A stretch of DNA of 64,000 nt, taken from Plantago major. Its lineage: Eukaryota; Streptophyta; Magnoliopsida; Lamiales; Plantaginaceae. Below the pieces are notes generated by a model. The model ran no database searches and was not told where the DNA came from. It saw only the letters and a list, made by a program, of their open reading frames with translations. The number at the start of each line of letters is the position of its first letter. The first letter of the stretch is position 1. The stretch covers positions 95,251,352 to 95,315,351 of the forward strand of contig CM048841.1 in the NCBI GenBank assembly GCA_026545765.1. Reading direction: 5' to 3'. A program made the position numbers and the translations under genes. Shown here piece after piece: positions 36,701 to 49,231 of the stretch.

Positions 36701-39700
36701 ATGGAGGATAAAGGAGGAGGTGGTATCTCCTTGGAGGCGATTAAGAATGAGAGTGTGGACCTGGTAATTGTTTTGATTGATACATTTTTTCTCTATTGTT
36801 GTTGTTTGAGCTTCGTATATGTTGATTTTCATTCGATCAGTCATCAGTGTGTTTGTGAAAATACTGTTTCTATGCTCACCATGCATTCGTGTTAATGTCG
36901 CTTGTATTATGTTCATCTGTTCGAATTGTGACGTTTGCATGTGTTTTCGTAGTGGAATGTTGTGTGTTTACGACTTGATTGGGATGAATTGATGACTGTG
37001 AATTGGAAATTGGAGCTTTGGACATTTGAATTGAAGTAGGATATGGTGTTTGTGAATTAGTTTGGGAGTTTTGAGATGAGTCATATGTGGATCTGGTAAT
37101 CTGTTTTCTGATTATCACTAGTATAGTTTGATTTACTGGTTGAGTGCCTTTTTCGGGGTTGCAGGAGAATATTCCGCTTGAGGAAGTTTTTACTCAATTG
37201 CATTGTTCGAGGTCAGGATTGACACAGGCTGATGCTGACCACCGGCTTACGGTATTTGGTCAGAACAAGCTCGAGGAGAAGAAGGCTAGTTTTACTTACC
37301 TGCCTTTCAAATTATTCGATTGCTTTTGTTCGATTGTAACTCTGTATCATGGCTAAAATACAGGAAAGCAAGTTCCTCAAGTTCTTGGGTTTTATGTGGA
37401 ATCCTCTGTCATGGGTCATGGAAAGTGCAGCTATCATCGCAATCGTCTTGGCCAATGGACAGGTTGGTTTAGATGTATATGTAGTATGTGTGATGTGTCG
37501 ATTGATGATACATGGTTATTTTCTCCATGTTATGAATTTTTGATAAAAAATGTGATTTCAGGGGAGGCCACCGGATTGGCAAGACTTTATCGGTATTACT
37601 GCATTGTTGTTCATCAACTCAACTATCAGCTTTGTAGAAGAGAACAATGCTGGTAATGCTGCTGCAGCTCTAATGGCAGGCCTTGCACCCAAGACTAAGG
37701 TAATAATCTGGTTCTAGATATGGTACATGGATGATGGATCTCTCAGGTTGATGATATTCAGCTACTTCTTTATTTTTGTAGGTGCTAAGGGATGGGAAGT
37801 GGAGTGAACAGGAAGCTGCCATCCTAGTCCCAGGAGACATTATTAGTATCAAACTGGGAGATATCATTCCCGCAGATGCACGACTCCTTGAGGGTGATCC
37901 TTTAAAAATTGATCAATCTGCTTTGACAGGTGAGTCATTGCCTGTAACCAGGAACACTGGGGATGAAGTGTTTTCTGGTTCGACCTGTAAACAAGGAGAA
38001 ATTGAGGCGGTTGTCATCGCCACTGGAATCCATTCGTTCTTTGGAAAAGCAGCACATCTTGTTGATAGCACTCAGAACGTCGGTCACTTCCAGAAGGTAC
38101 AGTGTATTCTTGACCCACAATAATATTCTTATAATACGTACTTCAATCTTTTCTAACTTTTATTCGTTGAAAATGAATGATTAGGTGTTAACTGCCATTG
38201 GGAACTTCTGCATATGTTCGATTGCTGTGGGGCTCATAATAGAAATTATAGTTATGTACCCCATTCAGCACAGGCAGTACAGAGATGGAATTGATAATCT
38301 GCTGGTTCTTCTCATTGGAGGGATACCAATTGCCATGCCCACGGTGTTATCAGTTACAATGGCCATTGGATCACATAGGCTATCACAGCAGGGTGCTATT
38401 ACTAAGAGAATGACAGCCATTGAAGAAATGGCTGGTATGGATGTTCTGTGCAGTGACAAAACTGGAACTCTTACCTTGAACAAGCTCACAGTGGACAAAT
38501 CTCTAATTGAGGTTTGATATGTTACTTGAATAAAATAGATGAGATAATTTACTCAAATCATCTTCTCTGTTGATAATAATGCCATGGGTGTCATGCAGGT
38601 TTTTGCAAATGGTATGGATAAGGATGAAGTTATTCTTTGTGGAGCTAGAGCTTCAAGGGTGGAAAACCAAGATGCCATTGATGCTTGCATTGTCGGAATG
38701 TTGTCTGATCCTAGAGAGGTATTGTACAAGTACATTTTGATGCAAGAATCTGAATTAGATTCTGAGTTTGCTCTGAATGCTTGTATGTCTTTTCTTTACA
38801 ATTGACCTCGATCATTTGGATTATCCCATGCGAATCAAACCCAGTTAACGCTTTCTTTTCTGCCTTTGGTTCTAGGCAAGAGCAGGGATCACTGAAGTGC
38901 ACTTTCTTCCGTTTAATCCTGTGGACAAACGCACTGCTATGACTTACATAGATGAAGATGGGAATTGGCACCGAGTAAGCAAAGGAGCACCCGAACAGGT
39001 AAATCCCTCGTGGAATAGAAGTCCACCACCATTTAGATTTCCAATTACTCATCAATACAACAGAGTTCTGTTTACCAATCATTCTATATGTTCACCTAGA
39101 TCATTGAACTCTGTGGCCTAAGGCCTGAACTGAAGAATAAGATTCATTCCATTATCGACAAATTTGCTGAGCGTGGCCTCCGTGCTCTAGGTGTTTCTAA
39201 ACAGGTGATTTTCTACTACTTTTTAATGCTTTCAAAGTTTATCCCGAGTCACTTCTTAGAAATGAACTAAGGTGATTTTATGTGTCTCTTTGGTTCTGCA
39301 GACCGTGCCAGAGAAGAACAAGGACAGCCCAGGAAGTCCCTGGACATTTGTTGGTCTCTTGCCACTCTTTGACCCACCAAGGCATGACAGTGCAGAAACA
39401 ATTACTCGTGCCTTAGATCTTGGTGTCAATGTTAAAATGATTACCGGTGATCAGCTAGCCATAGCCAAGGAGACAGGCCGAAGGTTGGGAATGGGAGTGA
39501 ACATGTATCCTTCTTCCTCACTTCTCGGACAACACAAGGATGCAGCTATTGCTGACCTTCCAGTCGAAGAACTCATCGAGAAAGCTGATGGCTTTGCCGG
39601 TGTCTTTCCAGGTGAGCCCCAAAATATCTTTAAAAACTAAAATTATTTTTCCTATGTTTTCTTAATATTTACTGACTTTTGGGGAGGGATGCAGAACACA

Positions 39701-41255
39701 AGTACGAAATTGTGAAGAAACTACAAGAAAGACAGCATATCTGTGGAATGACAGGAGATGGTGTGAATGATGCCCCTGCACTAAAGAAGGCCGACATTGG
39801 CATTGCAGTAGCTGATGCCACTGATGCTGCCCGAAGTGCTTCAGATATAGTTTTGACAGAGCCAGGACTAAGTGTTATAATTAGTGCTGTTTTGACTAGC
39901 AGAGCTATATTCCAGAGGATGAAAAACTACACTATCTATGCAGTTTCCATTACCATCCGTATAGTGTTGGGTTTTATGCTCATTGCACTCCTCTGGAAGT
40001 TTGACTTTTCACCCTTCATGGTTCTGATCATTGCAATCCTGAATGATGGGACCATTATGACAATCTCTAAAGATAAAGTGAAGCCTTCCCCACTGCCTGA
40101 TTCATGGAAGCTGAATGAGATTTTTGCTACTGGAATTGTTCTTGGCACTTATCTTGCAGTGATGACAGTAGTATTCTTCTGGGCTGCTCATGATACTGAT
40201 TTCTTCACGGTATGGAATGCTACTAAGAATAACTTTGCGTTGCTTATTTTTAATCTTGACCTTCACGTTGGTGTAGCCCCATGTAAATAAATTGAGATAT
40301 TCTCATTCTTAGGAAAAATTCGGCGTGAGATCAATCAGGAATAATAACCACGAGCTGACTGCAGCAATCTACCTTCAAGTCAGCATTGTCAGCCAAGCCC
40401 TCATATTTGTCACTCGGTCAAGAAGTTGGTCCTATGCAGAAAGACCTGGTGCACTCCTTATGATTGCTTTTCTAGTAGCCCAGCTTGTAAGTTGCATAAA
40501 CATCTTGTCATGAAGGCTAGCATTCACAAAGTTCTTTCTCTTGATAATTCTGATGCAATATTTCTTGTACAGGTTGCAACTTTGATAGCAGTATATGCAA
40601 ACTGGGAATTTGCTAGGATTCGCGGCATTGGCTGGGGTTGGGCTGGTGTTATATGGATTTATAGCATCATAACCTATATCCCTCTTGACATAATCAAGTT
40701 TCTCATAAGATACCTTCTGAGTGGCAAGGCATGGAACAATATGATCGATAAAAGGGTATATACACTATAGCTTCACTCTGACAGAATCAGAACACTTTAA
40801 CATGTGATCATTAGTTAATTTTGTGACTGTTTTGGATCTTATTCCAAAATTTCTCATCCTATAATTTTGCTGTTTGAATAACTACAGACTGCCTTCGCAT
40901 CGGGGAATGATTATGGTCGCGGAGAAAGGGAAGCACAGTGGGCTATGGCTCAACGCACACATCATGGCCTCCAAACATCAGATTCTTCAGACATCTTTCA
41001 AGATAAAAGCAGCTACAGGGAATTGTCTGAAATTGCTGAACAAGCTAAGAGGCGCGCTGAAGTTGCAAGGTTAACTTTTTCTCGATGATCTTGTCATTGC
41101 AAATCAAGTTTCTAAACAAGTCAAACTGTATTTTGATGTCATTTCTTTCTAATCTTCCCAGGCTGAGAGAGCTACACACGCTGAAGGGTCACATTGAGTC
41201 AGTGGTGAAGCTGAAGGGCCTTGATAATATTAATAATGTACACTGCACAGTTTAG
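36701..41255 (+). CDS. plasma-membrane H+-ATPase (P3A-type ATPase)
   Basis: Fifteen exons join in frame to 955 residues: 36701–36763, 37165–37284, 37364–37462, 37562–37699, 37782–38096, 38185–38511, 38599–38718, 38876–38998, 39100–39204, 39302–39611, 39695–40209, 40313–40486, 40573–40755, 40888–41069 and 41162–41255. It pumps protons out of the cell with ATP and energises the plasma membrane. Visible motifs: LTGESLP, phosphorylation site CSDKTGTLT (Asp about 336), [41 protein letters not shown] in M6, and the regulatory tail with [19 protein letters not shown]-terminus and spacing fit the AHA4/PMA4-like branch. The tail ends VHCTV, where almost all relatives have HYTV: the phospho-Thr for 14-3-3 binding is kept, the preceding Tyr is Cys. 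Intron 2 needs a GC donor (37285). It follows the Helitron by about 0.6 kb. Confidence 0.97.
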
Positions 41256-41643
41256 GAATGCGCTGCACCAGGGGAATCCCTCTAAGAGAGAAATCAAGAA
41301 AGTAGACGGCTAGGTTTCTTGTCTTTTATTAAGCACAGGTGTAAATGTGTCTAATAATTGTGAACAGTCCAGCCGAGAAGTTGGAGATATCAGTTCTACG
41401 GCTAGTGCTAGAGTCGATTCTTTGTTTAGTTTTTTCCCACCATTGATACTTCAATTTTACTGCTCAATTGAAATTTTTCTGTCAGTGCAATGATATTACT
41501 TTTTGTAGATCTTTGGACCTGAGCCTTCATTAACAAAGTGTAGTAGTATAAGTAGGAACATTCTATCAACCCTTGGCTTTAACAAAACTCGCCAGGTCTG
41601 TATTCGCCTTGCAAATATCTTTCGATTTTTGACAATGTGCTGC

Positions 41644-42294
41644 TTATTTATCAACTCCGAGGGAAATGCTATCTTCAACAGCTGGAACTGGGCTCTTCAA
41701 TTGTTCTTCTGTGATGCTTTCTAGACCAGGCTGCCAGTAATCAATAGATGTAAGTGATAATCTCGAGGGAGATGCACCTTCTTCAGATTCCTTTTTCGAC
41801 TTTTTCTTGCTGTTAACCATCGGTTTCCGAGAATCAGATGAGTTCTCACTGTTGCTATCAGACTTGACCTTGATCCTCGAACTCATCCGCGGTCCACTCG
41901 TAGCCTTTCTCCTGCTCTTCTTCCTCATCAGCCAACAAGAAGAGTCCGTTTCATAATCTTCTTGGTCACCATTGTCTATGCGCTCCCTTTTTTGGATAGC
42001 GGCTTGTTTGTACTGTCTTACACGTGCAGGGGAGTACTTATTCTGAAGCTTCCTTATGGTACCTAGCGGCACAACATAGTACTTCCTGCCAAGTGCGAGA
42101 ATGGTATCCGGTGAAACAATGTCGTATGGCTGCTGGAACACGGTGGGGTGAGCCACGCAGCACTTGGGATTCCGGTTGAGCAAATCTGCAGCTAGAATAG
42201 GCCGGTCATGTAGTTCCACATGACCGCCTGGATGCACTATCTTTACAAACAAGTTTTTTGTGCTATTTGTACAAAACCATGAAAGCAGGATCAT
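41644..42294 (-). CDS. DUF4228/PADRE-type plant protein
   Basis: Single exon of 216 residues. The N-terminal block VKIVHPGGHVELHDRPILAA, then NPKCCVAHPTVFQQPYDIVS, PDTILALGRKYYVVP and TIRKLQNKYSP, is the PADRE (DUF4228) fold found in many small stress- and pathogen-responsive plant proteins. The rest is basic and Ser/Lys-rich (KKKSKKESEE), ending near YWQPGLESITEE, a conserved tail in this subgroup. Molecular function of the family is not known. The first ATG (42294) is used; the start MILLSWFCTNSTKN is somewhat longer than usual, so translation could also begin elsewhere only if the first VKIVHPGG residues were lost, which is unlikely. It is convergent with the H+-ATPase, their stop codons 388 bp apart. 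Confidence 0.85.
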   Translation of the reverse strand: MILLSWFCTNSTKNLFVKIVHPGGHVELHDRPILAADLLNRNPKCCVAHPTVFQQPYDIVSPDTILALGRKYYVVPLGTIRKLQNKYSPARVRQYKQAAIQKRERIDNGDQEDYETDSSCWLMRKKSRRKATSGPRMSSRIKVKSDSNSENSSDSRKPMVNSKKKSKKESEEGASPSRLSLTSIDYWQPGLESITEEQLKSPVPAVEDSISLGVDK

Positions 42295-43327
42295 GATCTA
42301 ATTCTGGTTTGCAGGTTAAAGAAAGTTCAGAGTTTAAATAAGTGTGAAGTATTAGTACTTGAAATTCTTGTTTATGGCCTGTTCTGTTGGAACTTTGGTA
42401 AAACCGAGACAAGGATGTTCTGTTCTTATGTTTGAATGATAGTTACATTCAGACGGCAATTTCTTGATATTTGGTTTTTTGCCTACTCGTCAACAACCAA
42501 ACGGCAAAGAGAACATAGTAGTACAGAATCTAATGGGTAAGACATTGACCCAACTAAGTTCACTAGGTTAGGTTTTGTTCCATCTCCATATTTGGTGTGA
42601 TTGGCCTTGAAACTTCTCGAAAAAGACCGAATCGAGGCCTATTAAAGTTCCATACTACTACTAGTCAAGCGAGTTCATAAATGACATGAAAAACAGTACA
42701 TGAAGAAACGTTAAATGCTGAGTGGAAATTGCAAGGCACATTGCTTGGTAGTTGTTAAAACATCACCTGTCCGAAAAATGTGCATTGCAGCATTAATCAG
42801 ACAATGAGACAAGTATACATTGTTCAAGTATGTCACATGTGATAGTTCCACCTGCTAACAGACAGCTTAAAGAGCAAATTGACAAGCAGCCAGCATCCAC
42901 ACTAATCGAATCGGAACATTCCCTAACTAACTGCCACTCCCTCGTAATTTCCAAGGTTCGATCACATTACGTTGCAGCCCATTCTAAAAGAAATAACCTT
43001 TACAACATAACAGTCTTTATTTGTTGCATAATTTCACATAAAAAGAACTCTTATATACACAAAAGCACCGGCTAGTCTGCTACAGAGTTGGGACAAAATA
43101 AACACAATCCAGTTTTGTCAAAGTAATCAGCATCATTAAAAAAGAAGCCCCTTTTCCCTTTACCAACTTTACAAGCTGTATGCTCAACCAAAAAAAATTC
43201 CCCCAAAACATAATCTACTCTCCTAGGAAACAGGAACACGCTTTTGGTCAACTTCAGTTAATAAACAAGTGATGCCAGCTCCAAAAGCACTTGAAAATCA
43301 GATGAAACACATTTCTTACGTACAGTA
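42295..43327. other. intergenic between PADRE gene and kinase
   Basis: Contains the promoter of the PADRE gene and the kinase 3' UTR (probably from about 43050). No further gene, repeat or RNA recognised. Confidence 0.45.
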
Positions 43328-46212
43328 TTAAACAGCACAATCTGTTACTCTTAGTGATCCTCCAAGATCGACAGGCACAAGAGGCATGAAGGAGTGCAAG
43401 ACATCGGTTATCAGCGGTCTGTAACTTGGCTCCGGTTGAACACATAGAACAGCTATAGCAGCTACCTGTACGATTTCCGAAAAACATGAGTTTAACGTCA
43501 TTGTAAAATACTTGCTGTTGTTAATGATAGACGATTTAAAGGGAACGGACTTGGTAGAGATGCTTCAAATCCATTGAGTTTTTTATGACTGGATCAATGA
43601 TATTTGGTAGCTTTGATCTGTCAGTAAGCTGTGGCATTGCCTGTTTGTCAAACAAGCCCTTGGAATTAGAGATTTTGACTGATATTGCATTGACTGATTA
43701 AGTTGTCTCAAAAACAAACATTTACCCAGGTAACTATAGATTGGCTCTGTGCTTCGGCTACTCTTTCCACAGGCCTTCGTCCCATCAAAAGCTCCAAAAG
43801 AATTACACCAAAGGCATAGACATCACTTTTATCGGTAAGTTTACCTGGTATGGAAAAATTTAAAAATTGCAGTTACAGACAATTAAACACTCATCAAGGA
43901 AATAGCAGGCAGTTATCAAACAAGACAAATTATTTCTATATCTTTGTATCTTCCTAGTCCACTCGGGTTTAGTAGGTCAACAATGAACACGCATTGTTAA
44001 TATCAAGCTTCTTTAACACTGGAGCACGAAGTTATCAAGGTCAAGCTCAAGTATCTGGTAAAATTGAAGCCAAATTAAAACTATAAAACTGAAGCAGAAT
44101 AGCATGTTGGGACTTAGAAATTTTAGTAAATGTCTCTTTTCAAAACCGCAGGTATGTTTTATATAACGGTCTTCTAGTTGATCTATTAAGCCAAGAGAAC
44201 CTGTGAATTCTGATCATGCATATAGAGATTGAGTGACTTGCGCATGGAATCGAGTGTACTATAGTATAGACTACTTGGCTAGACAAGAACTATATGGCAT
44301 GGGCGCCGCACAAACTAATACAATCAAAAATGCAAAATGACATGACTATTCATGAACAACATCTACATAAATCTTTTCTATACCAGTTTCAATGAAAAGA
44401 TCATGAAAGCAATATGAAGCATTTGTCTTCAAGTTAAGAGACAGCAAATGAAATGATAAATTTAAGAAATGACATACAGTGAAGGATTAGAAAGTGTAGG
44501 TTACCATCTAACAGATATTCAGGAGCAACATAACCCAGTGTTCCAGAAAGCTTGATGTCTGCTTTGTTCGAGTTCCCAGTAATTGCAAGCCCAAAATCAG
44601 AAAGCTGAACAAAAAACATCAAGCACATTAGCTAATCACAAAATTTTCCATCCGTAGCCACAGGACGTAACTGATGGAGAGAGATCATCTCCAGATAATG
44701 TTACCTTAGCATTGAAGTCGGAGTCTAGAAGAATGTTGGAGGATTTGATATCTCTATGGATCACAGGAGGGTTGCATCGCTCATGCAGGTACTCAAGCCC
44801 TCTGTTTAGTAACCAAATACATTATCTAAGTTAAGGAAACAGATGATAACTATGAGTGAAGTCATTTGAAAATGAATGCATCAGAATCGGTACCTTGCAA
44901 CATCCAGAGCAATTTTCATTCTTATGTGCCAAGTCAATGCCGATCTATTAGGTCCTGCGCGAAACATGAATCTAAATCTTAAGAAATGGACTTCATGATC
45001 TTTTGAGAAACAAGCTAGCCGAAGAAACTTCATTACCATGTAGGTGATAATCCAGAGACCCATTCTCCATCATCTCATATACCAAGAACCGCGCCTCGCG
45101 ATGAATACAGTATCCCAAAAGAGAAACTATGTTTTGATGCTGAATCTTACTCAAAGACTCAACCTCATTCTGCATTTTTCATTCGATGATCAACAATACA
45201 ATAAATTACTACAATCACAAAAGGAGAATAGTAACTATTCTATTCTACCTCAAATTCTCTTTCAGCTTCCTGTCCACCCGCGTAAATTTTCTTAACAGCC
45301 GCCTGGAAATTGTCATTGAAGTGAGCTTTGTACACACGGCCTAATCCACCCTCCCCAAGAACATTACATTCATCAAAGTTGCTAGTGGCAGCCACTAACA
45401 ACTGATAGTCAATCGATGTTATCGAACCTTTCTTGCCACCAATTTTCAAAGAATTAAATTTCTCCAAGGCAGGACTGTATGAGATCCCCTTTGCATTCTC
45501 TGCATCTACAGTAACCACAATTACCAAAACGAAAAAGAAAGTTGAACTAATTTGATAATGAAACAAAAACAAGAACCAAAAGTACCTAAACCCCGATCAC
45601 TTTTGCATTTCTTCGACCTTTTGAACCGGTAGATCGAGAAACAAGACAACAACAGCAACATTACTCCAAGAAGACATGAAGAAACAACAAGTGCAACAAG
45701 GATTTTCTTGTTTAAATCCTGGTGGTGCACAACCTGAATCTCAGCAGAATCTGATTTAATGATAACACAACACAACACAAATCAGCTTCAGATACCACAC
45801 ATTATTTAAAGCATATGACAGCAAGCAAAGTCAAAATCAATGGCAAAAAGTTGGGGATCATTTCAATCTCAAAGGATAGGGACACGATAAATTCAAAGGG
45901 ATGGTAAAATTTCCAAAAAAAAAAAAAAACACACACACACACACGAACACATAGCAGTAATTCCAAAACTACAGTACAAACCAGAACACAAAATTCAACT
46001 ATTCAGATGCAGGAGGAAAATAAAAAAACCAAGAAAACCAATTAATTACCTGGAGAATGAGCTATGAAATCAGAAGAGTTCTTAAAAGAGGGATCTTTTT
46101 CAGAAGGAAGAACAGGGTCAGCTACAGGAGGGTCCGGAACATCAAGTGGAGCCCCAAAAGAAGCATAGCTGAAAATCCAAATGGAAATTAGCAGCAAAAA
46201 CAGAAGCTTCAT
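43328..46212 (-). CDS. receptor-like protein kinase, At1g80640 type
   Basis: Ten exons join in frame to 440 residues: 46212–46050, 45750–45586, 45505–45249, 45169–45037, 44954–44894, 44801–44705, 44604–44505, 43844–43726, 43640–43551 and 43465–43328. Order: signal peptide [20 protein letters not shown]; short Pro/Ser-rich ectodomain without LRR or lectin repeats; membrane segment [20 protein letters not shown]; a basic stop-transfer (RFKRSKKCK); then a Ser/Thr kinase with [49 protein letters not shown] and [18 protein letters not shown]. All catalytic residues are present, including the HRD Asp and DFG. The layout matches the probable receptor-like kinases of the At1g80640 group. Ligand and pathway are unknown. 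Confidence 0.93.
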
Positions 46213-46782
46213 TGCCCCTTTTCTTCCTTCTTCTCTCCCTCAAACAAATGGGGTTCAAGAAGAAAGCTAGCTAGATTACAAAAAGATTCAAATTTTGAAA
46301 TGTGTTGAGCAAGGAGAATGGAAAAGGGGAACTGAAGTGAGATTAAATTGTCTGTTTTTACTTTGTCTGTGTGTTGAGTGTATCTCAGTTTGGATGTTTG
46401 ATTTGATAGATATGTATGTATCTGAGTTTCTTTTTCACTTTTCTTTGGTGCTGCTGCTATCTTTCTTTATTATATAGTACTATGCAAGAAAGGGACAAAA
46501 GGCTGAAACAGAGCTCAGGAAAAAATTGCAGAGCAGTGCAAAATGGAGAGTGTTTTTTTTACCCCTTTTCTATCTTACTGGCAAATGCACAACAATCATG
46601 TGGCAGTTATTAATGGTGAAGCAAAGCTATTACCAGTTCCATGGAGTTTTTAAAAGGTGGTCACGTTCTCTGTGATGGTGGGTTCAAAAGGAGGAGAAAT
46701 TTTATTGTGTGGACAAAAAAGAGTGGACTCCGGGCCTAGTGGGCCTTAACTGTAATTCTCCCCAATTCTTTATATCTATTTA
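46213..46782. promoter_or_regulatory. kinase upstream region
   Basis: Divergent open frames on + here are short and lack a domain. This is the leader and promoter of the kinase; pyrimidine/purine-rich runs precede the start codon. Confidence 0.4.
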
Positions 46783-46947
46783 CTCCCTCGATCTCGAATT
46801 CAATTTGACGCTGGTCCGGATAGAAGATTTAAAAGAATAGTGAATAAAATAGATTAGATCGTGAATACAGTATAAATATATTGAATAAAGTTGAAATTGA
46901 GACGTACAAAAAGAAAATGTGAGAAGTTGAATTTGGGACGGATGGAG
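46783..46947. mobile_element. Stowaway-like MITE
   Basis: Ends CTCCCTCGATCTCGAATTCAA and, inverted, CTCCATCCGTCCCAAATTCAA, flanked by TA on both sides; 165 bp. Confidence 0.8.
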
Positions 46948-47840
46948 TATTTTGTATATTTTACGTGCGATCTATCCGATTGAGCATTATCGGACTCTTT
47001 CGAGGGTGCGTCTCTCTGATGTTTTTTACTTAGATAAAGAAAGATCGAACTTGAGTACTTGCCTATCGACTCAATCCCTAACCACTTGAGTAAAGGGCAG
47101 TTTATAATTGTTGATTTATTGTTAAAAGCTACAAAAGTTATTTGATTACTTTGAGGGAGTGAGAGGAGGAAAAGCAAAAATCAGGAGGGAATTTGACTGA
47201 ATTAAAAAGTTTTTGGGAGGTGGTTAGTGGTAATTATTGTTACTTAATTTTATATTGCATCAAACCCCATGCAGTGTATAAATTGAATAATCCATTTAAA
47301 CTTCAGGGGTAGATATGGAAATATATTTGTTTTGTTTCTGGATTTTACACTTCAATTTATGTAAAGTATTCATGTGTGGATGGTTGTAACAAGGATCAAG
47401 AAAGACATGCATTTAAGTACAACTTGACCTGTTGGAAGTTGGAACAGATTTCGATTTTTGAATGTGCAAATTAATATTATGAAATTACTAAAGAACATTC
47501 CATTTTTACTGAGGTTTTAAATTTGAAATAAAAAATAAAGTCGGTCTGAAGAGTCACTTGACTCGTAATTGATTAAATAGTTGATTGGTCACAAATTCAA
47601 GTTGACTTGAATTTTAGTTAATGAAGGTATGTGTGTCAAATTTTGTGTGGAGTCATGGGTCGTAGGTATTAAAGATAATAAATAGGGTGAAAGGAAACAC
47701 AAATAAGAAATTATATTTATCTTGGATCAGAGGATTAGAGGAAATTTATAATGGTAGGTTCGTAATTGTTGCACCAAAGTTGAATCAAGTGGAGTTTCAT
47801 TGATTTAAAAAGTGGCTTTTTGTCCTCCCTTTACTTACTA
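46948..47840. other. intergenic, no recognisable feature
   Basis: AT-rich sequence without coding signature. Confidence 0.4.
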
Positions 47841-48096
47841 GTTCGTGATTCCCGGAACAAGTTTCCCACTTTGACTTTTTACGGTTAAATTTTTTCAACT
47901 TTGACTATGAATTAATCTTAAATTGTAAATGTAAAATGTTCAATTTTTTTATATAATGAAAATTTAGCCCCTAAAGTTTCATTATATAAAAAAATTGAAC
48001 ATTTTACATTTGCGGTTTAAGATTAATTCATAGTCAAAGTTGAAAAAAATTAACCGTAAAAAGTCAAAGTGAAAAACTTATTCCGGGACTGAGGAA
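47841..48096. mobile_element. long-palindrome Stowaway-like foldback MITE
   Basis: Almost the entire 256 bp is one inverted repeat: left arm ...CCCGGAACAAGTTTCCCACTTTGACTTTTTACGG, right arm its complement, with a short AAATTTAGCCCC loop near 47965. TA lies at both borders. A longer direct repeat TTACTTACTAG occurs at 47831 and at about 48097, wider than a plain TA duplication. Confidence 0.75.
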
Positions 48097-48215
48097 TTAC
48101 TTACTAGCTAGAAAGAAACTGAAGTGTAATGACAAAAACCATTCATCATCATCCATTTTGTATAGATCTATACCACTTTGTATAGTTACTAAACATATTT
48201 AACATGTTTAATAAT

Positions 48216-49231
48216 CAGGGCCGGCCCGAAAAATGTGAGGCCCCATGCAAATTTTTAGAAATGGCCCCGAACGATATCAATAAAAAATAAAAATATATAT
48301 TTCATATACATTAAAATATGCATATGTTAAACAAATTTTCAAATATAATATTGGTATTATTGTTCGGGGCTTTTCAGGGGAACCTTTCTTCAAACATGAT
48401 AAATAGATCAGTGGCAAAGTTGACTTAATTTGTCGGGAACCTTTTAAGGTCGGAGCATTTTCGGGAAACCTTTCTTCTCTTGATAGTAATAAGTCTAAGT
48501 TAACCTTGACGGGAACCTTTTAAGACTTGAACCTTTTCGGAAAACCTTAGAGCATTAGTTGTAGGACTCCTAACAAAAATTCTCCTCAAAGTACATGTTA
48601 ATTCATTTTCCTGCATCATATGTATCCTCTTTATATATTTTATATAATTGTAGGACCTCTATTTTATGCATAAAATTACAAAATTTGTATATGGGCCCAC
48701 ATATTTTACTCTTCATAAAGGTATACATACTCTCTATCTTTGATACATTTTTTTTAAGGAGTCTTTAAGTATATGATTAAACTTTAGTAGGCCATATATA
48801 GTATTTTAATATTCCTAAGGTTTTAACATTCTATCACTTTGTTACTTATCTTACCTCAAATTTGAGTATAATTTGTAGTTTGAGAGAATCAATACCCTTT
48901 TAAATTGGTCAAATAAGGCATTTCCTATTATGATGATTATTATTATATTATTACATTCATCAAATCAAACAATGAATAATAATTAAAATCACAACTTATC
49001 AGACTTGTTAAACTGACAACTCAAACTCTTTAATACATGCTTGAGATTGTAATCTTTTTATAGAAATTTAAGTTATTACCGTATTAATGGTCATTATCCC
49101 ATATAGAAAATAACTTTTTGCTAGTTGACTGAAAAGCAGTTAATGATTTTTTCCCTATATACTATATGGGCTGGTCCTGAGCCTGGGCCCCATGCGGCTG
49201 AACAGCCCGCATGGGCCCATGGCCGGGCCTA
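48216..49231. mobile_element. hAT-like non-autonomous element with CAGGGCCGGCCC end
   Basis: Left end CAGGGCCGGCCCGAAAAATG, right end (inverted) TAGGCCCGGCCATGGGCCCATG. Flanked by an 8-bp duplication with one mismatch, TTAATAAT (48208–48215) and TTAATAAC (49232–49239). CAGGG/TAGGC and an 8-bp duplication fit hAT. The interior has repeated CGGGAACCTTTTAAG phrases and no transposase. Confidence 0.65.
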
